64,000 nt of DNA from Plantago ovata (lineage: Eukaryota; Streptophyta; Magnoliopsida; Lamiales; Plantaginaceae), in the NCBI GenBank assembly GCA_028274465.1, contig CM051455.1, forward strand, positions 49,081,351 through 49,145,350, given 5' to 3'. Under the pieces are notes generated by a model. It ran no database searches. It was not told the origin of the DNA and saw nothing but the letters and a program-made list of their open reading frames with translations. The translations under genes and the position numbers were made by a program. Position 1 is the stretch's first letter. Each line of letters begins with the position of its first letter. Positions 36,065-47,271 of this stretch are shown here, one piece after another.

Positions 36065-39000
36065 TAGTTCATCAACGAATTAGAAAGAAAGACATTAGAG
36101 AAAAAAATCGAAATGTCATCGATTTATTTCATCAAAACGTAAATAATGGACAATGTCGTGCGACATATTTATACTAGTTACCAGATAACAGTCTTCATTA
36201 ACTATCATGTAAACAGAAAAAGAAATATAAATAAATGGATAAGATCTACTCGCCTTATCTCTAAGGAATCCTCTAGAAACCCTGGATACTGGCATGTTCT
36301 AAATGCTTCTCATTGTTGGACTTAGCCCGCGAACTAGCCACGACCGAAGCACAAAGAAGTTCTTGCATAAATCCCAACAATACCCTCCCCTTCAAATGGA
36401 CCTTATCCCCAACGCCCTCGATCACCTTTCTCACACGTCACCTCCAGTAGCTTAATTTCGTATATATTGCTTCCAACATACTGACTCTTTATGTGGCTTT
36501 ATTGTTAGGAGATAATGATGTGTGAAGATGATACAACAAGTCTCAACCGTTCTTGCCAAACCATGAGCTACTGATCATCTTTGAGCCATCCCTCCCAACT
36601 TGGTTCGTCTCCAGCTAAATGCAACACTAGTTTACTGCATCTTCTGTCGGATCTACAACCTTTCCCCATAGCTCTTTGCCTTGTGCTTCTGCGCAATCGA
36701 TCATGATTCCTTTATCTTCTGAGAAATCTGCCATGTCCGTCCTATGGTCTTCTGGAGCTGAGCACGTGACGAGCAGCATCTTCTCCGTCAACGACTCTTC
36801 TTCTATCCACCCACGGCCCATGCAGAACGGTCCATGTCTTGTATGAACATCAACTAAACCTACACATGCAACACTGTTTCATGTTCCCAATGGACTCCCA
36901 TGCATCACCCTTGCATCCTGGACTACCAACCTTTCTCTTAACATATTCAAGTTCAACTAATTCAATCTCCTTAATTGCACTTGTGTTTCCACCGTTTGTC
37001 AGTCATGAACATCACATTGACCAGTTGTCGCTGCTTCCAATGGTCATGATGATGATGACGATTATCATGATATATGGTTGTGTTTTCGCGTGAGGATGGA
37101 ACATTAGTTGGTAATTCAAAGAAGAGGAAGGTCGTGTCAGAGGAATAACGTCCTATGCCCACCAATCATGAATTGACAGACAAGGTCGTCATGAAAGCAA
37201 AGTTTGTTTTTAAGTCTAACGGAAACAAGCAGCAGGACACGAGAGCTATGCTAGGCATAGTGTCGAAATCGGGAGCCATCACCAACAACAGTACGGGGTT
37301 AGAATCATTATACTCTTACTGCAGTGATGAGGACGATGATATATGAGAGTGACATCACATCTGTAATGTAGCTCCACCAAATTACATTTATCATTAAAAG
37401 AAAGAACAAATGTGCATGTAGAATACGACCAACTGATTTTGTAACTTCTTCGAGCATCTCTTGTGCTCTATTATTAATAAAATTTTGGTGTTTCAAAAAA
37501 AAATTATGTGATACTGATGTTAACTCCATTACACATACGTAGTGAATTTCATTCTCAGTTTGTGTATTGTTAAACGCTTAAACTGCACTTACGTATTGTT
37601 AAAAGCTTATGATGTTAACTCCAATAAAACCATATACATAGTAAAAAAACGATGTCTTTAACATCCAAATAAAACAAGGTGCACATCATTCCATCGAGTT
37701 AAAGTTGCAGATGCATCCCTCCAATATCATATGCTTCAGATCACACCTAACACTAATGTCATGTACTTCACTGCCATATCAACAAAACATATTATTCAAT
37801 GAGCGAGTTCTAAAACAATAAATCTAATAATGTAATAACAGTCGGGGTTAGCTCAAGGATATTGGGTCTTGTGCCAATTGTTTTTTAAAGTTCCTCACTA
37901 ATTAGTAATTTTTCGAAAACTTTATAGTTCCATTTAATTTTGTTAATTTTTTTAATATCCTATTTCACCTCAAATTAATCATAATTTATTGTGAAAAAAA
38001 AGATTAATTCGAAGTCAAACTGGACATTGAAAAAGTTAACAAAACCAAATAGGAAACTATAAATGGGCCGAATTAAATGGTAATGAGAGTTTTTTTTTAA
38101 TGATTATTTTAAAATTTTAGGCATCTTAATCATTGTAATTTTAATGATTTACTCTATTCATCATTAACGTTATACGTTATATATTGTATTTGTTCATTAA
38201 ATTACATGTGTTTTGTAGAGATCCGTCGGTTACCGACGGGTTAATAAGTAGTTTTATATCTTTAAAAGTAATCCAAAAAGATTTTTGAATTTTTTTTTTT
38301 TTAAAATAGAAAAACCTGTACAGCTTGCCGGAGCTGTACAGAGCTGTACAGTAACCCAATTCAATTCTTCATTCATTCCTTTCTTTCTTTCCTTCCCTAA
38401 TTCTTTCACTTCGATCTACACAATTCAAGTTCTCTTCTCAATTTGATCTACGGCAATTTTCACGGCACCTCCACCACTCTCTTAATTATGACGGTTCCCC
38501 ACTGCAGAGGTAATTTGTGCCCCTTACACAATTTTTCTGTACATGGGTGATTATTGTTTATGTTTTTTTTACTTTTAGTCTTGTAACTGATTTCAGTTTT
38601 CATTTTGTATGGTAGACTCTTTATTTATGTCAATTGACTAGTGGAAGTCAAGAAACAATGTACTTTCGTAGCTGATCAGATCGGAAAAAAAAATGTTAAT
38701 AGGGATTAATCGGAAAGAAGAAGAAGGAGGAGGAGGAAAAAAGGAAATATGTGAAGGGGATGTTTGGTTTGAAGATATTGAACAGTAAACCTTGAGTTGG
38801 TCAAAATAATTTTATAATTTTGGACTTAGATGTAATAGATTGACTAAATGAGTGTATCTATAATTGGGTCGTCTAATATGGGGGGGGGGTAAACTTAAAA
38901 AACTCTAAAAAAAAAGGAGTTATGTTAAATGCAGGTAAATAAAATACTAAATGCAAGAACAACTTAAATTGATTTGTACAAAATTTTCATTAAAAAAATT

Positions 39001-39627
39001 CTATTTGATATTTTGCCATACAAGTTCTTAATATTTCATTTAAGTACAATAATATATACTTTTAGTATAAATTTAAAAGAATGAAAGAAAAACAACATCA
39101 CCTAGTTTCGTTGCTTCCATCCCCTAACTTCTTTCCTACGGACCCTTTGATCGTGATGTTCGCAGTTTTCATCCTACCACCAACCACTTATGAATCATTA
39201 TTAGTCGTTGGTGCTTCGACGATCTTATTATCCATGTCGATGTTGCATACGAACCTACCCATGTCACGTGCTTCATTAGTACCACTCGACATATCACCAT
39301 GCACAACTTTCGTGATAGTTCATCGACAAATTAGAAAGAAATACGTTAATGAGAAAGATTTGAAAAATCATCTGTTTATTTTATCAAAACGTAAATAATG
39401 GACAATGACCTACTAAATATTTATACTATTATAGTATTCAGTAAATGGAATTGTAAACAAAAAGAAATGAAAATAAACTAATAAAATTTATCCGCTTTAT
39501 CTCTAAACTTTTTTTTTCAAAAATCGATATTGACCTATTCTAAATAATTTTCACAATTAAAATTAGCCCCCGAAGTAACTACCACCCAACTACCCAAGTG
39601 TAAATGATTTATTACATAAATCCATCA
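36065..39627 (-). mobile_element. Degraded LTR-retrotransposon fossil, probably Copia, minus orientation
   Basis: Two diverged direct repeats, 36065-36379 and about 39316-39627, share TAGTTCATC, AACGTAAATAATGGACAAT and ATAAATCC(C/A) blocks. Read on the minus strand the left copy begins TGTTGGGATTTATGCAAG. It is preceded by a purine-rich stretch (AAGGGGAGGGTAT) like a polypurine tract, as at a 3' LTR. The intervening 2.9 kb has no recognisable gag or pol domain. The element is clearly broken and heavily decayed, and therefore old. Family assignment rests on LTR style only. Confidence 0.5.
36400..39310. other. Interior of the LTR fossil, unassigned
   Basis: Mostly AT-rich. Two short acidic reading frames (about 36627-36821 minus and 37155-37346 plus) have no known product. 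A 7-bp hairpin CCGTCGG/CCGACGG lies near 38223. Nothing supports a host gene. Confidence 0.4.
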
Positions 39628-40399
39628 TAGAATATCATCAATGTAGGTAATATCTTACCAATCGAGTAAGAGAGAAAGGTGCTGTAACTAGTACGAGAAA
39701 GAATTTACTCCCACACAAAAGCTTGAATAGCTAATAAATCCTTGTGTGGGTTAAAACATGCGTCCACTTGAAAACATAAATAGTTGGTGTAATGATTGAG
39801 AGCTTTTCAATTATCTTCTCTAATCATATTCATAATATTGTCCTTGTGGTTTAATAATTCTTAATTAATGGCAATTCCCTAATGGAAACATGCAAGGACA
39901 AGCAAAAAGTGAAAATTGTTTGCAGCTAGCCTGTAAGAATTTGCCAAAAGGGCAAATGCACGTTCCGACCAAATCAACTTAAGCTTATAACCTACATTGT
40001 TTGAATGCTTAATTAATAAATTAGCTTTAATTAGATGGCAGTACAATTTGGGATGCCACAAAGTATTCTTCCCTTTTCTTGTACTAGTTCAAATATAATA
40101 AACTGAAACTCTTTTAGCTTGACAACTAGCCTACATAGACAATTCTTAGCATCCTATTATTGAGAAGTGAGAACAAAATTGATTTATTAATTCTATTATG
40201 GTATGGGTTAGTGGAACTAACTGTGGAAGCTTCAAAAAGGATTAGTGGGTCATTAGTGGTTGGTTAATTGGGGGATCTCTATTGGAAGATTTGGAGCTAG
40301 GGCATTGTATTATAGCATAATATTAATGAATGTATTAGATCACCGGAAGAGTTTTTGTCCAAATGATGAAAAAATATAGTTGAGGCCTGAGGGTTTTCT
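39628..40399. other. Gene-free intergenic DNA
   Basis: AT-rich sequence with no coding or repeat signal that I recognise. Confidence 0.5.
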
Positions 40400-40429
40400 T
40401 TTTCCAAAAAAGAAAAAAAAAAAAACTTA

Positions 40430-40680
40430 ATCATTCATAAGGTAGGTAGAGAGTACCATTACAGTGTGCATTAACAGTATAAACGACCTTAAAATGGATA
40501 TCAAAGTCTAAATGGTCTTGAAGCCAAATGGGCTGAATGTTCTACACAACATACAGAAAAGGTCAAATGTGCTACATAACCAAGGGGAGGGAGCAAATGA
40601 TGAAGATTAGTTCCCTTCACTAGGTCAAAACATGCACTTTCCAGTTTTGCAAGAAAATCGGCTGCTCTGTTGGTCTAGAC
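40430..40680 (-). mobile_element. Possible LINE 3' remnant
   Basis: On the minus strand the segment reads TNRAADFLAKLESACFDLV, resembling the C-terminal RNase H block of plant LINE polyproteins, followed by an unremarkable open tail. No poly(A) tail or target duplication on the expected side is clear, so this is a tentative call. Confidence 0.4.
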
Positions 40681-41045
40681 TTGGCTTAATTTTCATACAA
40701 AAAATATATATTTTTAAAATAATAAAAATGAAAACCACTAAAGCTATACTTTAATATATATGTATATATTCAGGCTATAGCACAAATTACACTTTACTAC
40801 CGAAATACAAAATAGATTATAATTTTCTATATAAACTATCATCCAAGTTCAATTGCCTGCCCAAACAAATAAAAATTAGATTTCCCTACCTACAATTTTC
40901 AAATCATGAGTACAATATATCATCATGTGTGGTATCTCAACACAAATTAAAGAAGCTATTTTAATTAAGATAATTTGTCAATTTATATTTATAATTCTTG
41001 ATACCATTAATATAAATCAATATGAGATTTTAACACTATCTTAAT

Positions 41046-41681
41046 TAGGGCTGGGCATGGTTCGGTTCGGTTCAAAACCGAACCGAACTTCGGTTTGAAC
41101 CGAACCGAACAGTAAAATTTTGTTCAAACCGAAAACCGAACCGAAATTTCGGATCGGTTTCGGTTTGATCCGAAAATTATCGGTTCGGTTTCGGATTAAT
41201 CCGAATAATCCGAACTATTTTTTTTTTTTTTTTCTTAATTTTCCATCAAATAGGCATGCAACAAATATCCAAATCAAACAGGTTTTTGCCACAAATATCC
41301 AAATCAAACAGTAGTACTCTAAATCAAATCAAAAGTCAAAACACAAGTTTGACAATTTTCTACCAAATGGAAGAAGTTCACCAAATTCAAAGTTCATACG
41401 ATACGGATACGGAAACGATTACGATTAGTCTATTACGATTAGTCTATTCAAAATTCAAAGTTCATACGATACGGATATAATTTGTAAAAAAAAAAAATAA
41501 TAATAATATTGATTCGGTTCGGTTTAATCCGATAAACCGCAGTTTTTTAACCTAACCGAACCGAAAACCAAAATCTGTCAAAGTAATGAACCGCAAACCG
41601 AACCGAAGATGCTGGATCGGATTGGTTCGGTTCGGTTTTTCGGTTTCTCGGATCGGTTTTCGGTTATTATGCCCGGCCCTA
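41046..41681. mobile_element. hAT-type MITE, 636 bp
   Basis: Bounded by TAGGGCTGGGCATGG on the left and, inverted, TAGGGCCGGGCATAA on the right. It is flanked by a perfect 8-bp target duplication ATCTTAAT (41038-41045 and 41682-41689), diagnostic of hAT elements. Both arms are packed with CGGTTCGGTTT-like repeats in opposite orientation, so the whole element can fold into a hairpin. The centre carries a short duplicated unit (ACAAATATCCAAATCAAACA) and a duplicated ACGATTAGTCTATT. It has no coding capacity. Confidence 0.9.
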
Positions 41682-43425
41682 ATCTTAATATTACAAATTA
41701 TGAAAACACATCACCTTTAATTTGATGCAATTATGCCATACTTGTGTTGTCGGGAAAAGCTTGTTGATTTTGGGAGAGGTCCATGCCATCTACACAACTT
41801 GATTTGTTTTGGCTATTGTTGTATTTATAATTCGTCATAATTAGCTAGCCGATATTACCTCACGATCGTTATATATTTAATAATATTATCAATTTGATCG
41901 TCAATTCTAATAGTACTCCTAGTAGATAGTAGTTCGATCATGATGCGGCCTAGTCCATCTTGCCATGTATCAACTTGATTAGGTTATTGCTAATTGTATG
42001 TTTGAACGTGATTAAACTTATTACCACTTGGTTGCAAAATATTAAAGAGCCTTGAAGATGTGAAATGGGACCAAGACACAGTCTCCAATATGCAGCATGT
42101 GGGATTAATTAGATTAGTCAATTATAATTCCATAGCTTAATCCAAGGACTTACTTTGCTCTAAAATTCTCTCTTTAATATTCACTTCACTTTGAGTTTTG
42201 CCCAAACACCTATGAGATCGCGTGGGCCGTCGTTGATAACCCATATGTACTAGGCCTAGGTCTCAATGACTATACCCTAAGAATTAACGATACTCCAAAA
42301 TAACTGATATCTCAAATATAATTAACGTATTCATTCTGATATATATTTAGATACCGATTCGTCTCAATTCATCATATGTATACATCCCTTTAACTATTAC
42401 TAGTAATTCGATTAGCTAGGTGTCACCGTTATCAGATATCATCATTTAAGCAATCATTTAATCTATTACTTGTAATATTCACTTTATAAGTTGGCTTTGT
42501 CAATACACGATTCATATAATTCATAAAATACCATCATATTTGTTTTAGTACAACATTTCAACGAATCAATAATAGAGTAGTGCGTAAAATGCAATTTCAA
42601 TTTCACAAACCAATTTTGTACTGCAATACTTTTGCACCAAAAATGGTAATTCCCACTAGAAATGTACTCTATCATTTCCATTAACCTAAATCCACATGTC
42701 AAACTATAAATCATAGGAAACAATCTTTTGAAGTTCACGGTTCCTCCAACTGCCATATGGCCGTTGATAAGGTCTCAAATGCCTAAAATTGAATGTATCT
42801 TTGGCCAAGGGACTGCAATTAAAGTAGTTGCTTATACCATAGGTATGGTTTGGTATTTTTTTTCCTTAAGAAGATCTTGAGTGTATATCACTTATCATCT
42901 TTGCATATGCTAATAAACTTAATTACCACTCTAATTACACAAGTAGTTAAAGAGTGACCTAAATCAAAACTAAACTAAAAACAACAAAATGGATAATGAA
43001 AAACACAAGTCCCTTAATTTTGGGACACTTGCCAAGGGGTCCCAAGACACTAGCTTGGTTTCAAACACCAAAACACCTTAGTTTTGATCTACAAACAAAC
43101 ACATTGTTATAACATTTTACATACACAAACAAAAAGGTACTATAACTATCTCCAATATCAATATTGAAATTCCTATAACCCAAAATCTACATTGGAGAAC
43201 ACAGCCAATTCCATGCACCATAATTCCATTTTTACCATACCCCAATAAAGCTATAGAGCCAAGATTTCTCACTACCCAAAACAATCCCATAAACATTCTT
43301 CCAAATCTTGAAGCCCCCTCTATACACAAATGTCCATTGAGTTACATGATTATATATATTTTTTTAACTTTGTGAGATTGCCCTCTACATGTTTGTTAAA
43401 AGTCCCAGCCGAGAAAAGAATATAT
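41682..43425. other. Gene-free intergenic DNA
   Basis: About 1.7 kb, AT-rich. A 90-codon minus frame (42484-42756) and a 70-codon minus frame (43117-43329) are open but not recognisable and lack supporting context. Confidence 0.5.
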
Positions 43426-43692
43426 AATTGGTTGGGGACAAGTTCACTGGTTAAGGTTGTGGATCAAAAGACACCCCTTTTGCTGACCGGGGCAGTCCTG
43501 AATTCAAAGGGAATAAAGGGCCGGGCAGTTCTTGGGGGGGGTCCGGGCAGAGTGCACAGTGCCATACTACTGCCCTTAATTAAGCTCATCAGGGTCAGGG
43601 GCCCTTATTGTTTAGGCTACAAAGACCTTGAGACATACACATACAAACACTTCCTAGTGTGTGTGTTTTTTGTTTTTTGTTTTTTTTTTTAA
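43426..43692 (+). mobile_element. Candidate tRNA-derived SINE
   Basis: An A-box-like segment (AAGTTCACTGGTTAAGG) lies about 40 bases before a weak B-box-like segment (CAGTCCTGAATTC). A body ending CTACAAAGACCTTGAGACATA follows, in the style of plant SINEs. It finishes in a T-rich tail of TTTTTTG repeats. The base composition (GC-rich, with a G run) stands out from the AT-rich surroundings. The target duplication is not clear. Confidence 0.45.
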
Positions 43693-44220
43693 ATAATTTT
43701 CGACTTGTGCACTTTATTCTCCTGTCTTCAAATTTCGATATAATTTGCACCTGTGCCTGTTACTGAGAACGAGGTTTTGCAGTAGAGAGAAAAACCAAAA
43801 ACAACCCATAAAACAAAAGTCTTTAGAGCCATATCTCTATATTGTCTCTCACTGTTCTTTTTTATGTTCTTCTGCATTGTTGTCCTGTTTCCTCATCTAG
43901 AGTCTGATAATCTTCACTGTTGTAGTAGTGAACTCTCCCTTTTCTTGATTTCCTTTGTCTTCTTCATTTTCATTTCTCCCCTGTCTCGTACTAGTACCTA
44001 CCAATAATGCCAAGGAAATTGGATTTTCATCATTCAATTTGTTGTTTACTACTCTTCATTAGTTAACTTGGAGTACTAGTCCAGTCTAGTCTAATTCCAT
44101 TTACTGCTCTTTGCCCCTTTTCTGGTGTCAAAATCTGATCTTGGAGAGGCCACGGCAAGGCAAGAAAGAATTAGTCTCAGAAAGTCAATTCTTTTGTCAA
44201 TTTATGAAGTGGTGAACACA
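43693..44220 (+). other. Promoter and 5' UTR region of IP5P gene
   Basis: Pyrimidine-rich tracts (CTCTCACTGTTC, TTCTTCATTTTCATTTCTCC) precede the start codon, a common look of plant leaders. No clear TATA box. Confidence 0.4.
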
Positions 44221-47200
44221 ATGAGAGATGAAAACTTGAAGAAAAGCAAGGTTTGTTTTATGAATTGGTGATGCATTAATGAAATGAGAGCTTTTTAGTT
44301 TATGGGTTCTGATGCTTTCCCATCTCTTTTGTTGATTTCGAGATTTCTGATTGTTTTCTTTGTCCTTGTTGAATGAAGCTTTCATGGTCCAAGACGCTAG
44401 TCAAGAAGTGGTTGAACATCAAGGGCAAAGCTGAGGATTTCCATGCTGATGATGTCACTCATGGAGGTCAGTCCAGTAGCATTTAATTTTCTTTTACAAG
44501 AATGTTAGAATAGATTCTTTGGGAAATGTATGGTCCTTGTATTCTGTGATGGTAATTCTGATGATAAAAGGGTAATGATGGTTTTCTTAATTAAGTCATT
44601 AGGAGGACTAATAGGAAAGGAGTGGTTTTATCTTGCACAGAAAGAATTGGGTTGCAGCAAGTTGCAATGATTTCAGAAATCTTTGATCTGATCACATCCC
44701 ATTTGCTTTTGCTTTATACATAGCTCTCTGAAATTCCCTAGATGGGTTTTGTGTTTTGTTATACTATTTCTCTAGGCTGAGTCCCTGTCCCTGAATGTGT
44801 TGTGCAAATGTGGGTCATCAGCAATAACAGTGAGTGATGCAGCTTTAATAAAAACTTTAAGTTTTTGCTTTTTTCAGGTGTTGATGAAGAATGGAGGAAC
44901 CATTTTTCAGAGAGGGAGGCATGCACTATCAAGAAAAGCAAACCAGGTACACAATCAGACTACTGATGAGTTTTCCTTTTGGACCACACTATATTACTAG
45001 TACCAGCCATGATTCTCAGCTAGTGCTAGGAATATTGAGTTTACTCATTTGCATCTAGAATTAACAGATAAAAAAATTTAATCACCTTCATCCCTTTACC
45101 AATAATCAGTTTCTCTTGTTGGATGTACAGATAAGAAGTCAAGTAAACGAGCTTCTGACCGTGTTAGGCGAAGTAAAATCGATCTTGACGCATCCCAAAT
45201 TACTGATGTACACAATTATAAGTATGCAATTCTTCTTATCCTTAATGATTTACCTGTTCTATTGGTGAATTGCTTAAATAAAAGACTTCTTATTTTTGTG
45301 GTTTTTATGGAAATAGGGTCTTTGTGGCAACATGGAATGTAGCTGGTAAATCTCCACCAAGTTACTTGAATCTGGAAGAGTGGCTACACACTTCACCCCC
45401 TGCAGATATCTATGTACTTGGGTGAGTTAATTAGTTGAATTTTTTGCCTGTTTTACCTTCTTTTCACTATTGGGTGGATTGAACAGTGTGTAATGGTAGG
45501 CTTTATGATTTTCTTTAGGTTTCAAGAAGTAGTTCCTTTAAATGCCGGTAATGTATTGGGGACAGAGGATAATGGCCCTACTAAGAAATGGCAAGCGCTT
45601 ATACGAAGAACACTAAACACCCTTCCTGGTAGTAGTGGTGCCTGTCGTACACCTTCTCCGGTCCCTGATCCGATTGTTGAATTAGATGATGATTTTGAAG
45701 GATCAAATAGAGAGAGCGGTTCCACTTTCTTCCACAGACGCTCTTTCCAGTCACAAAGTCGAAGCATGAGAATGATGGAAAATGACAGTAGTATGGCACA
45801 TCCTAGACTTGATCGTCGGTTTAGTGTGTGTGATCGGACAATGTATGGACATAGACCAAGTGACTGTTATTACGACCCAAATGCTAGGTGGGATTCTGAT
45901 GATGAATATGGGCCAGGCGATTCACACTACACACAGTATTCCCCTGTTTCGTATAACGATTCTGTCTATGTGGAGGATAGAGATAGACATCCAGCTCAGT
46001 CTAGGTACTGTTTAGTGGCAAGCAAGCAGATGGTTGGGATTTTTCTAACTGTATGGATAAAGAGGGACTTGAGAGACGCAGTTCGCAATTTGAAGGTTTC
46101 TTGTGTTGGCAGAGGGTTGATGGGCTATCTTGGAAATAAGGTAAGATATGTCCAATTAATGGGAAGGTACCCGTGTTTTGGTGGTTTGGTTCCGTCTTAT
46201 TTGTGATTGTGATTCAAGTGCAAGAGGGAATCTCATTGAATTAAGTTTCTGCAGGGTTCAATTTCGATCAGCATGTCTTTGCACCAAACAAGCTTCTGCT
46301 TCATTTGTAGTCATTTGACCTCTGGAGAGAAGGAAGGTGATGAGCTAAGAAGAAACTCTGATGTTATGGAAATTCTGAGGAAAACCAGGTTTCCTCGAGT
46401 TCATGGCACCGCAGATGAGAACTCCCCTGAAACAATCCTAGACCACGAGTAAGTCCTCATCCTTGCCTGCTAAATAATTCAGCATTTGTCTGGCTTTCAA
46501 TTATGTTATGATGTGTTCTCTGTTGGAATTTATAGAACTGATTTCATTTATTTGTTTTGTTCTTCCTGCCTAGTCGAATCATATGGCTCGGAGACTTGAA
46601 TTACAGAATTGCTCTCTCTTACCGATGTGCAAAGGCTCTTGTGGAGATGCGAAACTGGAGAGCTTTGTTAGAAAATGACCAGGTAAGCAATGCATCTTAC
46701 TGAATGAATAGTTTCCAAACTTTTTTGAACTATGACAGTTACTGATTGTTGATTTAAAGCCACTGATATTCATTTTCATCAATGCAGCTTCGTATTGAGC
46801 AGAGCCATGGGCGTGTATTTCCAGGATGGAATGAAGGGAGGATATACTTCCCTCCTACATACAAGTATTCAAATAATTCCGATAGATATGCTGGCGAGGA
46901 TATGCACCCAAAAGAGAAACGAAGAACGCCTGCATGGTAATAATTTAGAACATGCGACTTGTATTTTTAAGCCGTTGATATTTCATTCATTGCAGTGAAT
47001 AAATTTCTGAAAAAATCTAATTATTTTTCGTGTTCGTGGTTACAGGTGTGATCGTATACTGTGGCAAGGTCATGGCATTCAGCAGCTATCATATGTTCGT
47101 GGAGAATCTCGATTTTCAGATCATAGGCCAGTTTACGGTGTATTTTTGGCAGAAGTGGAGTGTATTAACCGTAGCCGAATCAAGAAGAACATGAGCTACA

Positions 47201-47271
47201 CCAGCTCCAGGATTGAGGTTGAAGAGTTACTTCCATACTCACATGGTTATGGTCAGTTCAATTACTACTGA
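44221..47271 (+). CDS. Type I inositol polyphosphate 5-phosphatase (IP5P4-like)
   Basis: Removes the 5-phosphate from inositol polyphosphates and possibly phosphoinositides, damping IP3 signalling. Ten coding exons: 44221-44250, 44379-44466, 44878-44946, 45131-45221, 45317-45421, 45519-46140, 46255-46448, 46574-46682, 46788-46936 and 47046-47271. They total 1,683 nt (560 aa) with all junctions in phase. The start [10 protein letters not shown] and the adjoining [11 protein letters not shown] are typical of plant type I enzymes. The catalytic endonuclease/exonuclease/phosphatase fold shows FVATWNVAG (about 95-103), [24 protein letters not shown] (404-411), RTPAWCDRILW (to 492) and SDHRPVYG (510-517). 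The long acidic Ser/Tyr-rich insert after LNTLPG is also usual for the family. No lesion seen. The exact paralogue number is uncertain. Confidence 0.94.

Noticed and set aside
36627-37346. Acidic short frames on both strands between the LTR-like copies
   Set aside because: No domain recognised and no consistent gene model. They sit inside a decayed LTR fossil.
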